Shown: positions 41,039 through 50,728, numbered from the stretch's first letter. The stretch: DNA of 62,337 bases from Chryseobacterium sp. SSA4.19 (GCF_022601875.1 NZ_JAKVIP010000027.1:1-62337), one strand, 5' to 3'. Notes: generated from the letters alone by a model not told the origin. A program made the numbers and translations.

Positions 41039-42322
41039 TTATTTAATGATGAATTTTTCTGTTTTATGAGTGTTTTTAACTGAAATCTGAATAATATACG
41101 TTCCTTTATTCAAATCTGAAACTGTGATTCCGTTATTATAAATTCCTGATTTTACAATTCTTCCTGAAAGATCAGCAATTTGATATGAAGCTGTGTCAGC
41201 ATTTTTAATGTAAAGAACATCCGATACAGGATTTGGGTAAATTGAAATTGCAGTGCTCAGTTTATTTTCGGCAGTCGCAAGATTTGAAGGTGTAAACAGG
41301 TTTTTATAAACATTATTAGCACCAATAGTGGTAGAGAATGTATTCAGCAAAGTTCCTGTTAAGTTATATACATTCACAGTGGAACTAGGACCGAAGCTGT
41401 TCGCATTCCCCTGGAAAATTTTTCCGTCGATCGCAGCAAAACCATAGAAATCACCATAAGTCGTACTTGGAGTTGTCGTAAAAATAGGAGTACTGCTGAA
41501 TGCTGCCAGATCACTATTCAAAGAATATACGCTTGTCACTCCCGCAATATAAAGTTTTGTCCCGTCTGATGTAAATTTAAGCGCTTCATATTCCGATGGC
41601 GGTACGATCGTAGCATTTGCGATGCTTGATGCCACTGTATCTGTAGTGGTATTGATCTTATAAACTGTTGAACCTGTTGAACCTGTACATAAAGCGAAAA
41701 TATCATTTCCGATTACCGTAATGGATTGCAATCCGCTGCTTAATGTGATGGTTTTAATGATGGTGTCGGTTGAAGGATCTATCACTTCAATGCTGTTTCC
41801 TGCACGGTATGATGATTTGTTTACATATACTTTTCCGTTTACCGTAACGATTTCCTCAGGATCCTGGCTTAAAGTAATACTTGTAATATAAGCTTGGGTA
41901 GTCGCATCGTGTACAGAAACATGTTGGTCAGAAGATGTTCCCCAATTGCTGGTGTATATTTTTCCGTTGGCAATGGTTGTATATCTTGGCTGTACAATAT
42001 TGCTGGTAATCTCTGCAGATTTCACAAAGCTTGCTCTGTTGGTGACCACTACTTTGTTGGAATTGTTTAAAACCAGGTAAGATTTATCTCCATTGAAATA
42101 AATAGACTGCAAAATATCTCCCAATGCCTCGCCGTTATTGGCTAAATGATAAACATTATTCGTAACATTATTGTTGTTGTCAATGTAAGAAATTTCTCCT
42201 GTCGGAGAGCCGTAGTTTCCTTCATTAGCAACGATATAGCCGTTCGAATACTGTGCGGACAGCAATGTAAATCCTGCTGCTGTAAAACTCAGTTTTAAAA
42301 ATTTAGAGTAAAAGTGTTTCAT
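41039..42322 (-). CDS. T9SS-sorted beta-propeller (DUF5074-like) of the cobalamin operon
   Basis: A 427-residue protein with a signal peptide, about seven propeller-type repeats (VYVNKSSYRAGNSIEVIDPS and similar) and a C-terminal T9SS sorting domain (SIYPNPVSDVLYIKNADT). It opens with GYIVANEGNYGSPTGEISYI, very like the GLYVLNEGNMGSNKASIDFF of the next gene upstream, so the two are paralogues: one lipidated, one exported by T9SS. It is probably a corrinoid-binding surface propeller. It follows the BtuG-like gene by 19 bases. Confidence 0.82.
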   Translation of the reverse strand: MKHFYSKFLKLSFTAAGFTLLSAQYSNGYIVANEGNYGSPTGEISYIDNNNNVTNNVYHLANNGEALGDILQSIYFNGDKSYLVLNNSNKVVVTNRASFVKSAEITSNIVQPRYTTIANGKIYTSNWGTSSDQHVSVHDATTQAYITSITLSQDPEEIVTVNGKVYVNKSSYRAGNSIEVIDPSTDTIIKTITLSSGLQSITVIGNDIFALCTGSTGSTVYKINTTTDTVASSIANATIVPPSEYEALKFTSDGTKLYIAGVTSVYSLNSDLAAFSSTPIFTTTPSTTYGDFYGFAAIDGKIFQGNANSFGPSSTVNVYNLTGTLLNTFSTTIGANNVYKNLFTPSNLATAENKLSTAISIYPNPVSDVLYIKNADTASYQIADLSGRIVKSGIYNNGITVSDLNKGTYIIQISVKNTHKTEKFIIK

Positions 42323-42341
42323 TTTTGTTGAATTATTTTAA

Positions 42342-43466
42342 TTATTTATATAAAAAAGTGAGGTGTCCCGGTATCTCTCCGGTTGGTACTTTCCATTTCA
42401 GCTTCCCGAATTTGTTGTAGCAGAAAAGCTCGCCGGATGAAGTGTAATCTTTAGCATCACCGATAAAGATATCCCCGTTTTCAGGATTGGCAGCAATGCC
42501 ATACGGGATAACGATATTATTCTGTGTGCCGTCGGTAATGAAATTATTGCTCATCGTAGCGAATGTGTCGGTATTAATGATTCCGTAGCCGCTTTCAGTT
42601 CCTGAAGAAGTATAGACATAACTGAAGTAGTAAAGTCTGTTTTCAATAATGGAAAAATCACTTACCGGAATATTGATCTCTCTGATCACCTGATCGGTCT
42701 GGGGATTCAGTACATATATTTTAGGCGAAACATCTGCAGAATTTCCTCGTGACGTTACCCATAGTTTTCCGGAATCGTCCTTTTTAATTTTACTTAAATT
42801 GATCGCCACCGGAATTTTTTTAATCTCCGTAAACGTATTCAGGTCAATCACAGAAACGGTATTGTCATAATCCGGAGAACTGTAACCGCCTGAATTGGCA
42901 ACGTATAATTTATCACCAATAACCTCAAGTTCATCGGGTTGTTTTCCAACATATACCTGACCGACAATCTGTAGTGTATTGACATCTACTTTTACCACAT
43001 AACCGGGCTGGGAAGCTCCCACCGCACCGCCATAAGAGGTGATGTAAGCATAATCTTTATGGAAATTAATGAATCTGCAATTCTGCACCGGAATTTCACC
43101 GATGTGTTTTGCTGTTTTCGCATCCATTACTTCAATATAATTGGAAACATTAATGACAGCATATAATTTATCCTTATACACTTTTATATCATTACCGACA
43201 TCACCAAGACTGTTGACCACGGTTGGATTCTGAGCATTATAATAATTTTTGGTAAATGTTCCGTTCGTATAATCAAAAAAATCAATTGAAGCCTTGTTGC
43301 TTCCCATATTTCCTTCGTTCAGTACATACAAACCTTTAATATCAATATCTTCCGGCTCCTGAACTCCCGAAACAATTGCTCCATAGTTCACATAATCGTA
43401 ATCTTCTCTACAGGAAAGGACAGTAAGAAGTAAAAAAATGGCTGATAATAAGTGTAATTTTTTCAT
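42342..43466 (-). CDS. BtuG-like surface beta-propeller lipoprotein
   Basis: A 374-residue lipoprotein (signal IFLLLTVLSCREDY). The domain is a YVTN/DUF5074-type propeller: GLYVLNEGNMGSNKASIDFF, GNDIKVYKDKLYAVINVSNY, VGKQPDELEVIGDKLYVANS and a closing GHLTFLYK. BtuG of Bacteroides thetaiotaomicron is a surface propeller that captures vitamin B12 and sits on the TonB transporter; sequence style, operon and riboswitch all agree. It is 15 bases downstream of the receptor gene. Confidence 0.85.
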   Translation of the reverse strand: MKKLHLLSAIFLLLTVLSCREDYDYVNYGAIVSGVQEPEDIDIKGLYVLNEGNMGSNKASIDFFDYTNGTFTKNYYNAQNPTVVNSLGDVGNDIKVYKDKLYAVINVSNYIEVMDAKTAKHIGEIPVQNCRFINFHKDYAYITSYGGAVGASQPGYVVKVDVNTLQIVGQVYVGKQPDELEVIGDKLYVANSGGYSSPDYDNTVSVIDLNTFTEIKKIPVAINLSKIKKDDSGKLWVTSRGNSADVSPKIYVLNPQTDQVIREINIPVSDFSIIENRLYYFSYVYTSSGTESGYGIINTDTFATMSNNFITDGTQNNIVIPYGIAANPENGDIFIGDAKDYTSSGELFCYNKFGKLKWKVPTGEIPGHLTFLYK

Positions 43467-43481
43467 AATAAGATCTTACTG

Positions 43482-45503
43482 TTAAAACATTATTCTTAAG
43501 TTAACACGGTAATTTCTCCCGGGCATCGCATAATTCCTGATAACACTATAATTCTGATTAAGAAGATTATTAACTTCCAGTCCCAGTCTGAATTTCCAGT
43601 TTTTCAGATTAAATTCTTTCGTCCCGGAAATATCGCTGCTGTACCAGGGCTGTTCGTAGTTTTCGGGGATATTTTGAGACATATTGTAACGTTCTCCCAC
43701 ATAAATATAACTGTAGTTGAGCTGCCATTCTTTATACGTAAGTCCGAGCAACATGCTTCCGTTATTCTTTGCAGTGTAAGGGATTTGATTTCTGTAATAA
43801 GACGTGATATTGCCTTTTGTAATATTCAGTGCTTCAGTAAAAGTATAGGTAAAACGGCTGCTGAAAAGAATATTCTCAGAAATCAGCCAGATTGCCTGTG
43901 CTGAAACATCAGCGCCTTTTATTTCCACTTCACCAAGATTAGACATTTCCCAACGGAATGGCTCTCTGGCAACAGCAATAATTTTATCATGAATTTTATT
44001 GTAATAAGCATCTGCAATAAGGTTGATATTCTTTAATATTCCTCCTTGAAAATCTTTATTAAATGTAAATCCCAGATCATACTGATTGGTAAATTCGGGT
44101 TTTAGTTGAGAACTTCCGATGTCTGCGTAGTACAGATCGTTGAAAGTCGGCATTCTGAAAATTCTTTTAAAAAATCCGTGGATCTTAAAGTCGGTTGCAA
44201 ACGGTTGATAAGATGCAAATACGGTAGGTGTAAATTCCGAACGGTTTTGAGGAATTGAAAAATTTGTATTTTCTATTTTTTCCTGAACAAAAGTTCCTAA
44301 AACACTTCCCTGTAACTTAAATTTTTTAAGATCAAATTGTGTCGCCAAAGCAATAAGCTCTGTATTTCTTTGAGGATAAGCAAATTGCCTTAAATTCGCA
44401 TCCAATGTATTGTATTGGTAATCTGCGGAGAGATTGATTTTCCAGAATTTGTAGGGAGAATATTGATGCGCCGTCGAAATATAGAATTCCTGCTGCTTAT
44501 ACGTATTGTCAATCAGAATCGGAGTTCCGCTGGGATTGTCATTGTAATAATGGGTATAATCATCAGCAAATTTTGAGTTAATTAAAAACTTATATTTTGG
44601 AGAGATTTCTTTTTCAAAACTTCCCTGCACAAAAAAGTTTGTATCCCATTGTCTGCTTGATGGAATAGGCCCGTTCTTAATAATAGCGCCGGGAACACCT
44701 CTTTCAGAATCGTAATAATACGTTTTCAGTTTCCAGCTTCCGTTGCTTATTTTTCCGAAAACTCCAGCTTCGGCCCGCAAAGCTTCGATGTCGCCGTTTT
44801 CCCTGATTCCTTTGCGTTCCCAGCCGAGGCTTCCGTCCGGCAAAGCGACTCTCTGGTAATATTTATATTTTCCGTCTCCCGTAAGATATTCTGTATTTAG
44901 AGAAAGACTTACTTTGTTACTCAATTTTTGTTCAAACAAAACAGAAGGATTCACAACACCGAAAGATCCTGAACGGTAATTCAGATTGAAGTTGGTCTTT
45001 TTTGAACCTTTAAAAACCGGAGTTCTGCTTTGTAAATAAATAGATCCCGATGAACCAAAATCTTTTGCCGCCTGGAAAATTTCACTTTTCTGGCCGTTGT
45101 AAAGAGAAATGGATTCTAAATTATCTAAAGAAAACCTCCCCAGGTCCACAGTTCCGTTCTGCGCATTTCCGATCGGGATTCCATCATAGAAAACCCCTAC
45201 ATGCTGTGATCCCATGGCCCGGATATTTACCGTTTTCATGCCGCCGATGCCTCCATAATCCTTGATCTGAATACCTGAAAAGTATCGCACGGCATCCGCA
45301 ACAGAGGTGCTGTTCAGTTTTTCCAGTTCGGTACCCGAAAGTTTTTGAGATGAGATAACTCCGGTTTCCTGACGCTTCATATTGATGATGATACTCTCAA
45401 TCACTTTGGTATTCACAGTATCGTTCTTGCTACTTTGTGAAAAAATAGAAATGGGAGTAGCTAATAAAAAGATTAGCGCAGGAGAGTAAAGATGTTTATT
45501 CAT
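43482..45503 (-). CDS. btuB: BtuB-like TonB-dependent cobalamin receptor
   Basis: A 673-residue outer-membrane barrel with a signal peptide (FLLATPISIFSQ). The plug domain is clear: ESIIINMKRQETG, SVADAVRYFSGIQIKDYGG, VNIRAMGSQHVGVFYDGIPI and GSSGSIYLQS. The rest alternates barrel strands and ends with the typical aromatic C-terminus (YRVNLRIMF). Its leader contains a cobalamin riboswitch, which identifies the substrate as a corrinoid. First gene of a four-gene operon. Confidence 0.92.
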   Translation of the reverse strand: MNKHLYSPALIFLLATPISIFSQSSKNDTVNTKVIESIIINMKRQETGVISSQKLSGTELEKLNSTSVADAVRYFSGIQIKDYGGIGGMKTVNIRAMGSQHVGVFYDGIPIGNAQNGTVDLGRFSLDNLESISLYNGQKSEIFQAAKDFGSSGSIYLQSRTPVFKGSKKTNFNLNYRSGSFGVVNPSVLFEQKLSNKVSLSLNTEYLTGDGKYKYYQRVALPDGSLGWERKGIRENGDIEALRAEAGVFGKISNGSWKLKTYYYDSERGVPGAIIKNGPIPSSRQWDTNFFVQGSFEKEISPKYKFLINSKFADDYTHYYNDNPSGTPILIDNTYKQQEFYISTAHQYSPYKFWKINLSADYQYNTLDANLRQFAYPQRNTELIALATQFDLKKFKLQGSVLGTFVQEKIENTNFSIPQNRSEFTPTVFASYQPFATDFKIHGFFKRIFRMPTFNDLYYADIGSSQLKPEFTNQYDLGFTFNKDFQGGILKNINLIADAYYNKIHDKIIAVAREPFRWEMSNLGEVEIKGADVSAQAIWLISENILFSSRFTYTFTEALNITKGNITSYYRNQIPYTAKNNGSMLLGLTYKEWQLNYSYIYVGERYNMSQNIPENYEQPWYSSDISGTKEFNLKNWKFRLGLEVNNLLNQNYSVIRNYAMPGRNYRVNLRIMF

Positions 45504-45559
45504 TCAATTCTTATAAAAGCCCTTAAAAAAGCGTAATGAAATGATATGAATAGATAGAG

Positions 45560-45735
45560 ATAACCTATGTTGCTCAGTACAAATAGGGTTAAATCCGACT
45601 ATGCCTCACTCCACGAAAGCTTCATCTATATGATTGATTTAAAAGGTGTCTGACTTATAATAGTTGATCGATGACCAAATATCACTCACAGTAGCGGGTC
45701 TGCCCTGGATTTCCACCAGGTTCCCTTTTAGACTG
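45560..45735 (-). ncRNA. Cobalamin riboswitch
   Basis: On the minus strand the leader has the conserved B12-aptamer core: P1 strand AAAAGG (45729-45724), GGTGGAAATCC, GGGCAGACCCGC, CTACTGTGAG, then AGTCAGACACC with the closing strand CCTTTT (45646-45641). An expression platform follows: AACCCTAT near 45597 can pair with ATAGGTT near 45567, upstream of the btuB start. Binding of adenosylcobalamin is expected to shut off the operon. Confidence 0.93.
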
Positions 45736-45738
45736 TTG

Positions 45739-45770
45739 CAAATTTAAGTCTTTAATGGCGAATTAGCAAT
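45739..45770 (-). promoter_or_regulatory. Promoter of the cobalamin operon
   Basis: Minus-strand TTG (near 45769) is followed after 20 bases by TAAATTTG (45746-45739), a full Bacteroidota -33/-7 pair. Transcription would start at about 45733, just before the first aptamer stem. Confidence 0.75.
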
Positions 45771-45886
45771 GAGAAATTGTTAAATTATCATTTGTTTTTT
45801 TGTAAATTCAATAAAATGAAAACTAAACTAAAATCTTGAATAGAGTATAAATCCTGTACTTTAAATGCTATTTGTTTGGAGAATTG

Positions 45887-46369
45887 CTATAAAAAAGTCG
45901 AATCAAAGTAAAACGGCAATAAATCCTTAATCGCATTTACTTTTACCACTTCTTCATTCATGCTCGAGAAATAAAGATCGATATTTTCATTCTGCTTGGT
46001 TTCATACTCCATTAAGCTCTGCCTGCATGCTCCACAGGGTGGGATAGGAGGATGGCTTGCCTGTACTTCCTTCGGCCCGCCTACAACAAAAATCTTTTTG
46101 ATTTTAAGGTTTGGGAAATTTGCGGCAACCCAGAAAAGAGCGGTCCGTTCTGCACAAAGGCCTGAAGGATAGGCCGCATTTTCCTGGTTATTCCCGGAAT
46201 AGATCTCCCCGTTTTCCAGCAGCACGGCACAGCCGACCAGAAAATTTGAGTAAGGAGCGTATGCATTTTCACGGGCTTCCTTCGCTTTTGTGAATAGTGC
46301 GGTTTCTATATCGTTCAGTTCACTGCTATTCTTAAAATATTCGTAACTGATCTGCGTTTCTTTTTTCAT
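45887..46369 (-). CDS. cdd: Cytidine deaminase
   Basis: A 160-residue enzyme with the zinc site CAERTALFWV (about 71, with catalytic Glu) and PPCGACRQSLMEY (about 107). It deaminates cytidine and deoxycytidine in pyrimidine salvage. The length fits the homotetrameric class. It stands alone and is divergent from the reductase gene at 46471. Confidence 0.93.
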   Translation of the reverse strand: MKKETQISYEYFKNSSELNDIETALFTKAKEARENAYAPYSNFLVGCAVLLENGEIYSGNNQENAAYPSGLCAERTALFWVAANFPNLKIKKIFVVGGPKEVQASHPPIPPCGACRQSLMEYETKQNENIDLYFSSMNEEVVKVNAIKDLLPFYFDSTFL

Positions 46370-46470
46370 ATATTGTAAAATAAAAAAGGGCGATAAAAAT
46401 AGCTCTTTTTCAGGAGGTAGGCAAGATTATTGCATCTTCAAAAATTTTTAATTTAAAATCAAATAATATC

Positions 46471-47523
46471 ATGTTATATACTCCGATCACGTTCAGAAAT
46501 GTTGAGCTGAAAAACCGTTGGGTCATGTCCCCGATGTGTATGTATTCTTCTGATAATGGCCTGGCCAATGATTTCCATTTTGTACATTACGGCAGCAGGT
46601 CTCAGGGCGGCACCGGTTTGGTCATCATAGAAGCGACAGGAGTGGAGCCGCGCGGCAGGATTACCAATCACTGTATGGGAATCTGGAATGACGAACAGGC
46701 AGGAAAGCTGCAGCATATTGTAGAATTTGTCCATCGGAATTCCGAAAGTAAGATCGGAATCCAGCTTGCCCATGCAGGAAGAAAAGGCTCTACATGGAAT
46801 AATGTCCAGATCCCGGTTGAAGAAGGCTGGGAAACTGTTGCTCCAAGTCCTGTTCCTTACCATCCGGAAGAAAGAATTCCTCATGCTTTATCATCCGGAG
46901 AAATCAAAGAACAGGTTCAATATTTCAGGGAAGCTGCAAAAAGAGCGGTACAGGCAGGATTTGATGTCATTGAGATTCATGCGGCCCATGGCTATCTGAT
47001 TCATCAGTTTTTATCGCCGCTTTCTAACATCAGGACAGATGAATACGGCGGAAGTTTTGAAAACAGGATCAGGTTCCTGCTGGAGATTGTGGATGCCGTT
47101 AATGAAGAGCTTAATGAAAATATCGCTTTATTCGTAAGGATTTCCGGAACCGAATATGCGGAAAACGGCTGGGATGTCAATGACAGCTCGGCATTGGCCA
47201 AGATTTTAAAAAACCATGCTGTTGATCTGGTAGATGTTTCCAGCGGAGGAAACATTCACGGTGCTAAAATTCCTGTATACGACGGATATCAGGTTCCGTT
47301 TTCTTCACAGGTGAAAAAAGAAGCGCAGGTAAGAACCGGTGCTGTCGGGTTAATCACAAACACAGAACAGGCAGAAGAAATTCTTCAGAAAGGCGATGCT
47401 GATCTTATTTTTATTGCCAGGGAAATCTTAAGAAACCCTTACATTGCAGTTCAGGGGTCATTTGAAACCAATGAAGACTGCTTTTTTCCGCATCAATATT
47501 TAAGAGCGAAAATTTCCTCTTAA
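46471..47523 (+). CDS. Old yellow enzyme-type NADH:flavin oxidoreductase (YqjM/NamA class)
   Basis: A 350-residue FMN-binding TIM barrel: RWVMSPMCMYSSDNG at the start, IGIQLAHAGRKGS, HAAHGYLIHQFLSPLSN with the His pair that binds substrate, and a C-terminal DLIFIAREILRNPYI. The MSPMC cysteine (about residue 23) marks the thermophilic-like YqjM/NamA class. These enzymes reduce activated C=C bonds; the natural substrate is unknown. It may form a unit with the small gene 30 bases downstream. Confidence 0.92.
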   Translation: MLYTPITFRNVELKNRWVMSPMCMYSSDNGLANDFHFVHYGSRSQGGTGLVIIEATGVEPRGRITNHCMGIWNDEQAGKLQHIVEFVHRNSESKIGIQLAHAGRKGSTWNNVQIPVEEGWETVAPSPVPYHPEERIPHALSSGEIKEQVQYFREAAKRAVQAGFDVIEIHAAHGYLIHQFLSPLSNIRTDEYGGSFENRIRFLLEIVDAVNEELNENIALFVRISGTEYAENGWDVNDSSALAKILKNHAVDLVDVSSGGNIHGAKIPVYDGYQVPFSSQVKKEAQVRTGAVGLITNTEQAEEILQKGDADLIFIAREILRNPYIAVQGSFETNEDCFFPHQYLRAKISS

Positions 47524-47553
47524 TTTATTATATTTGAGAAGGTAAACAAAATA

Positions 47554-47838
47554 ATGAAAATAGAAGACTTCATGCTGCCCTGCCCGAGCAAAAAATTCCT
47601 GGGAATCGAATGTTTCGGCTGTGGTACCCAAAGGGCTATTGTTATGGTTTTCGAGGGAAAGTTCAGTGAGGCTTTCCATATGTTTCCTGCCGTATATACC
47701 TTATTGCTTTTTTTTGCAACGGTGGTCCTGAATTTTGTGGATAAGAAGAGAAATTACGGAAACCTGTTAGTCATTCTGGCTGCGGTTAATTCGGTCATTA
47801 TGGTCGTGGCCTATTTTTACAAGCATCAAATTTTTTAA
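47554..47838 (+). CDS. DUF2752 membrane protein
   Basis: A 94-residue protein with the DUF2752 pattern: LPCPSKKFLGIECFGCGTQR (Cys-rich start with CxGCGxxRA) and two C-terminal hydrophobic helices (YTLLLFFATVVLNFV and LVILAAVNSVIMVVAYF). Function unknown. The pair with the CCC-motif protein that follows is typical of Bacteroidota. Confidence 0.88.
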   Translation: MKIEDFMLPCPSKKFLGIECFGCGTQRAIVMVFEGKFSEAFHMFPAVYTLLLFFATVVLNFVDKKRNYGNLLVILAAVNSVIMVVAYFYKHQIF

Positions 47839-47867
47839 AACAATATTAATAACATTAAAATGTAACT

Positions 47868-48191
47868 ATGGATCAAAAATTGCCAAATGCACAAACCGTG
47901 CTGATTTTAGGGATTATTTCAGTAGTGGGAACCTGCTGCTGTACAGGTTTAATCGGGATTATCTGCGGACTGATCGGTCTGAGCAAGTATAAAAACGATA
48001 AACTCCTTTATGACAAGAACCCGTCACAATATTCAGATTACGGAAATCTGAATACAGGACGTATCTTATGTATTATCGGGCTTTCTTTAGGAGCACTGCA
48101 GGTTATTTACATGGTCTTTATTCTTGCCACTGTAGGCTGGGATGGATATATGGAACAAATGAGAGATATTTCCAAAATGGGAAGAGGATAA
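47868..48191 (+). CDS. CCC-motif membrane protein
   Basis: A 107-residue protein with two hydrophobic segments (VLILGIISVVGTCCCTGLIG and ILCIIGLSLGALQVIYMVFI) and the triple cysteine in the first. It resembles DUF4190-type small membrane proteins. Function unknown; it is 29 bases after the DUF2752 gene and followed by a terminator. Confidence 0.85.
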   Translation: MDQKLPNAQTVLILGIISVVGTCCCTGLIGIICGLIGLSKYKNDKLLYDKNPSQYSDYGNLNTGRILCIIGLSLGALQVIYMVFILATVGWDGYMEQMRDISKMGRG

Positions 48192-48218
48192 AAAAAGACC
48201 GCGATAAGCGGTCTTTTT
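48192..48218 (+). terminator. Terminator after the CCC-motif gene
   Basis: AAAAAGACCGC (48192-48202) pairs with GCGGTCTTTTT (48208-48218), 5-base loop, T-run on plus. Confidence 0.85.
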
Positions 48219-48260
48219 CATTATGTATTTTTAAATTTTTAAGGAGTATACTTATTTATA

Positions 48261-49802
48261 CTATTTTACTATAAACTTCAGTGCTGAATCATCCAGTTTC
48301 AGAATATACATTCCCTGTTCAAGATTTTTAATTCTGATTACATTCCTGCTGTTTTTAAAAGGATGTTCAATGGTCTGCATAACTTTACCCTGAAGATTGT
48401 AAATCTCAGCTTTCTTAATATTCTGAGTTTCACCCTGTACAAAAATCTCCTGGTTGGAAACCGGGTTAGGATAAATCTGTAAATCTTTTTGAATGCTGTT
48501 CAATCCAGGCTCTGTCATCTGACTTTTTTTGGATGTCCCCGAATAGCATGTCCAGCTCAGGTTGTCGATGGCCACCCTGTTGCTTGATGAATTATTTTCC
48601 AAAGTCACCACAACGTTTCCTGAAACATTAATATTGCTGATGGTTGTAGTTGTAACATTTGTAGAATAAGGGATGGTTCCGATGTTTGTTCCGTTTACTT
48701 TAACGGTAAAAGTGCCGTTACTTCCTGAAAACTTAAGTTGTGTAGTTACAGTCAGTGACCCGATACCGTTAGCTGAACTTCCTGATGTCAGCGAACCGGC
48801 TCTTACGGTAATTGCTTTTCCGGAAATCGTCTGATCCGTTCTGGCATCGGTTGCGGTCCATGATAATCCGTTATTGTTCCAGGTCCTTGTTGTATAAGAA
48901 GCGCTGCTTGCTGTCGGGATGGTTTCAAAAGTTTCATTGGTACATCCCGTTGAAGTTGGAGGAGGTGTTGTGGTTCCGCCGCCGCCTGAAGAGCCTGAAC
49001 CCCAGATTTGATTCACATAGTTAGGGTTATCAATAAAAGGATTTCGATTTCCCTGATAAGTATAAGACGCATTATTTCTGTTGATTTCTGCCTGGGAAAC
49101 AGGATCCTGGTTGTGCCATGACAGTAAAACATTAAGTTCCCAGGTCTGTAGTCCCGGAAATGCAGAACCTCCCAGCATATTTCCAGAAGAGAAAGTAGAA
49201 AGTTTATTCTGATATCGGGTTACAAAATAAAATACCATCCTGGCCACATCGCCTTTAAATTCATCAATCGGTTCAAAAACCGTCCCCGCATATCCTGATG
49301 AAGCAGAGTTTCCAAGCTTTGATCCGTTTTTTGAAGTGAAAGTGGCGGTCCCTACTTTTCCGAAAGGATAATTGGATCTCATGCCGTTCACTTTTCCGTC
49401 GGTGGCCCTGATAAAATGAATATCAGAAACCATAGGAGAAGCTTCGTTGAAAAAACTCTGCGGTACAATATGCTCACGGTTATAGCAGTTTCCTTCTACC
49501 GAATACGTTCCGCACTGGTTGGTTCCCGGTGTATATTTGTAAGGGTCTGCTGCGGCGGGCTTTTCAGAATAAATATCTAAAATAGAACCGTCGTTTTCAT
49601 AATTTTTATCGATGTCAGTTGTTTTATAACCTGTCCAGAGTCCACTGTAGCCTTTGTCCTGATGACCGTTTGTAATAATCGTGCTTAAAGCTGTTTTTAA
49701 GGGAGCTCCGGATAATCCGCTCGCAGAATTGTAGTATCCGGCCGGAGCCTGGGCATTTGCCGATAGCGAAGCCAATGTTAAGATCAGTAATGTTTTTTTC
49801 AT
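48261..49802 (-). CDS. T9SS-sorted endonuclease I (NucM/EndA-type)
   Basis: A 513-residue secreted nuclease. Signal peptide (LLILTLASLSANAQ), endonuclease I domain (20-265) with CYNREHIVPQSFF (catalytic His region), SDIHFIRATDGKVNGMRSN and GDVARMVFYFVTRY, then a low-complexity linker (GGGGTTTPPPTSTG), a jelly-roll-like domain (about 290-420, WTATDARTDQTISGKAITVR) and a T9SS type A sorting domain (IYPNPVSNQEIFVQGETQ). It probably degrades extracellular DNA for nutrients. Single gene. Confidence 0.92.
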   Translation of the reverse strand: MKKTLLILTLASLSANAQAPAGYYNSASGLSGAPLKTALSTIITNGHQDKGYSGLWTGYKTTDIDKNYENDGSILDIYSEKPAAADPYKYTPGTNQCGTYSVEGNCYNREHIVPQSFFNEASPMVSDIHFIRATDGKVNGMRSNYPFGKVGTATFTSKNGSKLGNSASSGYAGTVFEPIDEFKGDVARMVFYFVTRYQNKLSTFSSGNMLGGSAFPGLQTWELNVLLSWHNQDPVSQAEINRNNASYTYQGNRNPFIDNPNYVNQIWGSGSSGGGGTTTPPPTSTGCTNETFETIPTASSASYTTRTWNNNGLSWTATDARTDQTISGKAITVRAGSLTSGSSANGIGSLTVTTQLKFSGSNGTFTVKVNGTNIGTIPYSTNVTTTTISNINVSGNVVVTLENNSSSNRVAIDNLSWTCYSGTSKKSQMTEPGLNSIQKDLQIYPNPVSNQEIFVQGETQNIKKAEIYNLQGKVMQTIEHPFKNSRNVIRIKNLEQGMYILKLDDSALKFIVK

Positions 49803-49830
49803 GTCAAAAATTATTTTGGTAAGATTACTA

Positions 49831-49838
49831 CAAATTTA
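49831..49838 (-). promoter_or_regulatory. TAnnTTTG -7 element for the endonuclease gene
   Basis: TAAATTTG on minus (CAAATTTA on plus), 28 bases before the start codon at 49802. Confidence 0.5.
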
Positions 49839-49924
49839 TGAATTGGAAATTACAGAATCATTAAATTTCAATGATCAGAGAATAATAAAGTATTTGCAGA
49901 TGTTCTTTAAACCAGGCAATAAAA

Positions 49925-49952
49925 AAAGCCAATACCCATTGGTCTTGGCTTT
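49925..49952 (-). terminator. Terminator after the DUF4136 gene
   Basis: AAAGCCAA (49925-49932) pairs with TTGGCTTT (49945-49952); on minus the stem is followed by seven T. Confidence 0.7.
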
Positions 49953-49974
49953 CTATATATGATTACATACGATC

Positions 49975-50502
49975 TTATTTTCTCTGCGGAGGATAATTCT
50001 TCATGATTTCCGCTACAATCTCAGGGATTTGTCTTTGTTTCGCTTTCGGGGAATCTACGGAAATTCCGCTTCCGATTCCCTGCCAAACCAGTTTGTTGGT
50101 TTTTGCATCTACCAGATCCACGATAATGGCGCCTTCATTATAATTGCTTGTCCATGTTCTGTTCATTCCGATTCCCCAACCGAAAGGACCGCCCCATCCC
50201 CACATTCCGTAAGGTGAGCTATTGGTAATATCGGTTACTTTTTTATGGTTCGCTTTTACATTAACAATCATATCAGGATTTTCTCCCGGCTGAAGACCAC
50301 GCATCTGGAGCTGCTTAGACAGTTCATTAAGAACGCGGTCTTTATCAATATCATTCAGCTTAAGATCGTCAATTCTTAATTTATACGTTTTATAGGAATT
50401 GAAGTTTGCGGTCTCAGCATAATCAGAACGCACATTAAACGAGCTGCAGGAAGTTATCGTCAATGCAGCAGAAGCTAACAGAAGAAAAATATATTTTTTC
50501 AT
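49975..50502 (-). CDS. DUF4136 lipoprotein
   Basis: A 175-residue lipoprotein (LLASAALTITSCSSFNV, lipid Cys at about 19). The DUF4136 pattern is clear: SDYAETANFNSYKTYKL at the start, NPDMIVNVKANHKK, NEGAIIVDLVDAKTNKLVWQ and QRQIPEIVAEIMKNYPP. Family members sit in the periplasm or on the outer membrane and their role is unknown. It is preceded two bases upstream by the DUF5522 gene. Confidence 0.88.
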   Translation of the reverse strand: MKKYIFLLLASAALTITSCSSFNVRSDYAETANFNSYKTYKLRIDDLKLNDIDKDRVLNELSKQLQMRGLQPGENPDMIVNVKANHKKVTDITNSSPYGMWGWGGPFGWGIGMNRTWTSNYNEGAIIVDLVDAKTNKLVWQGIGSGISVDSPKAKQRQIPEIVAEIMKNYPPQRK

Positions 50503-50504
50503 TT

Positions 50505-50690
<186 letters not shown>

Positions 50691-50715
50691 TTAAATCGAA
50701 AAGTCAAAAAAACTT

Positions 50716-50723
50716 TATATTTG
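50716..50723 (+). promoter_or_regulatory. TAnnTTTG element next to the start at 50729
   Basis: TATATTTG ends only five bases before the ATG at 50729. If it is used, the transcript would be leaderless or nearly so. Confidence 0.4.
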
Positions 50724-50728
50724 TTAAT

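Noticed and set aside
46383..46410. Hairpin between the divergent cdd and reductase genes as a terminator
   Set aside because: No transcript ends there; both genes start from this gap. It may be a leader structure but nothing more can be supported.
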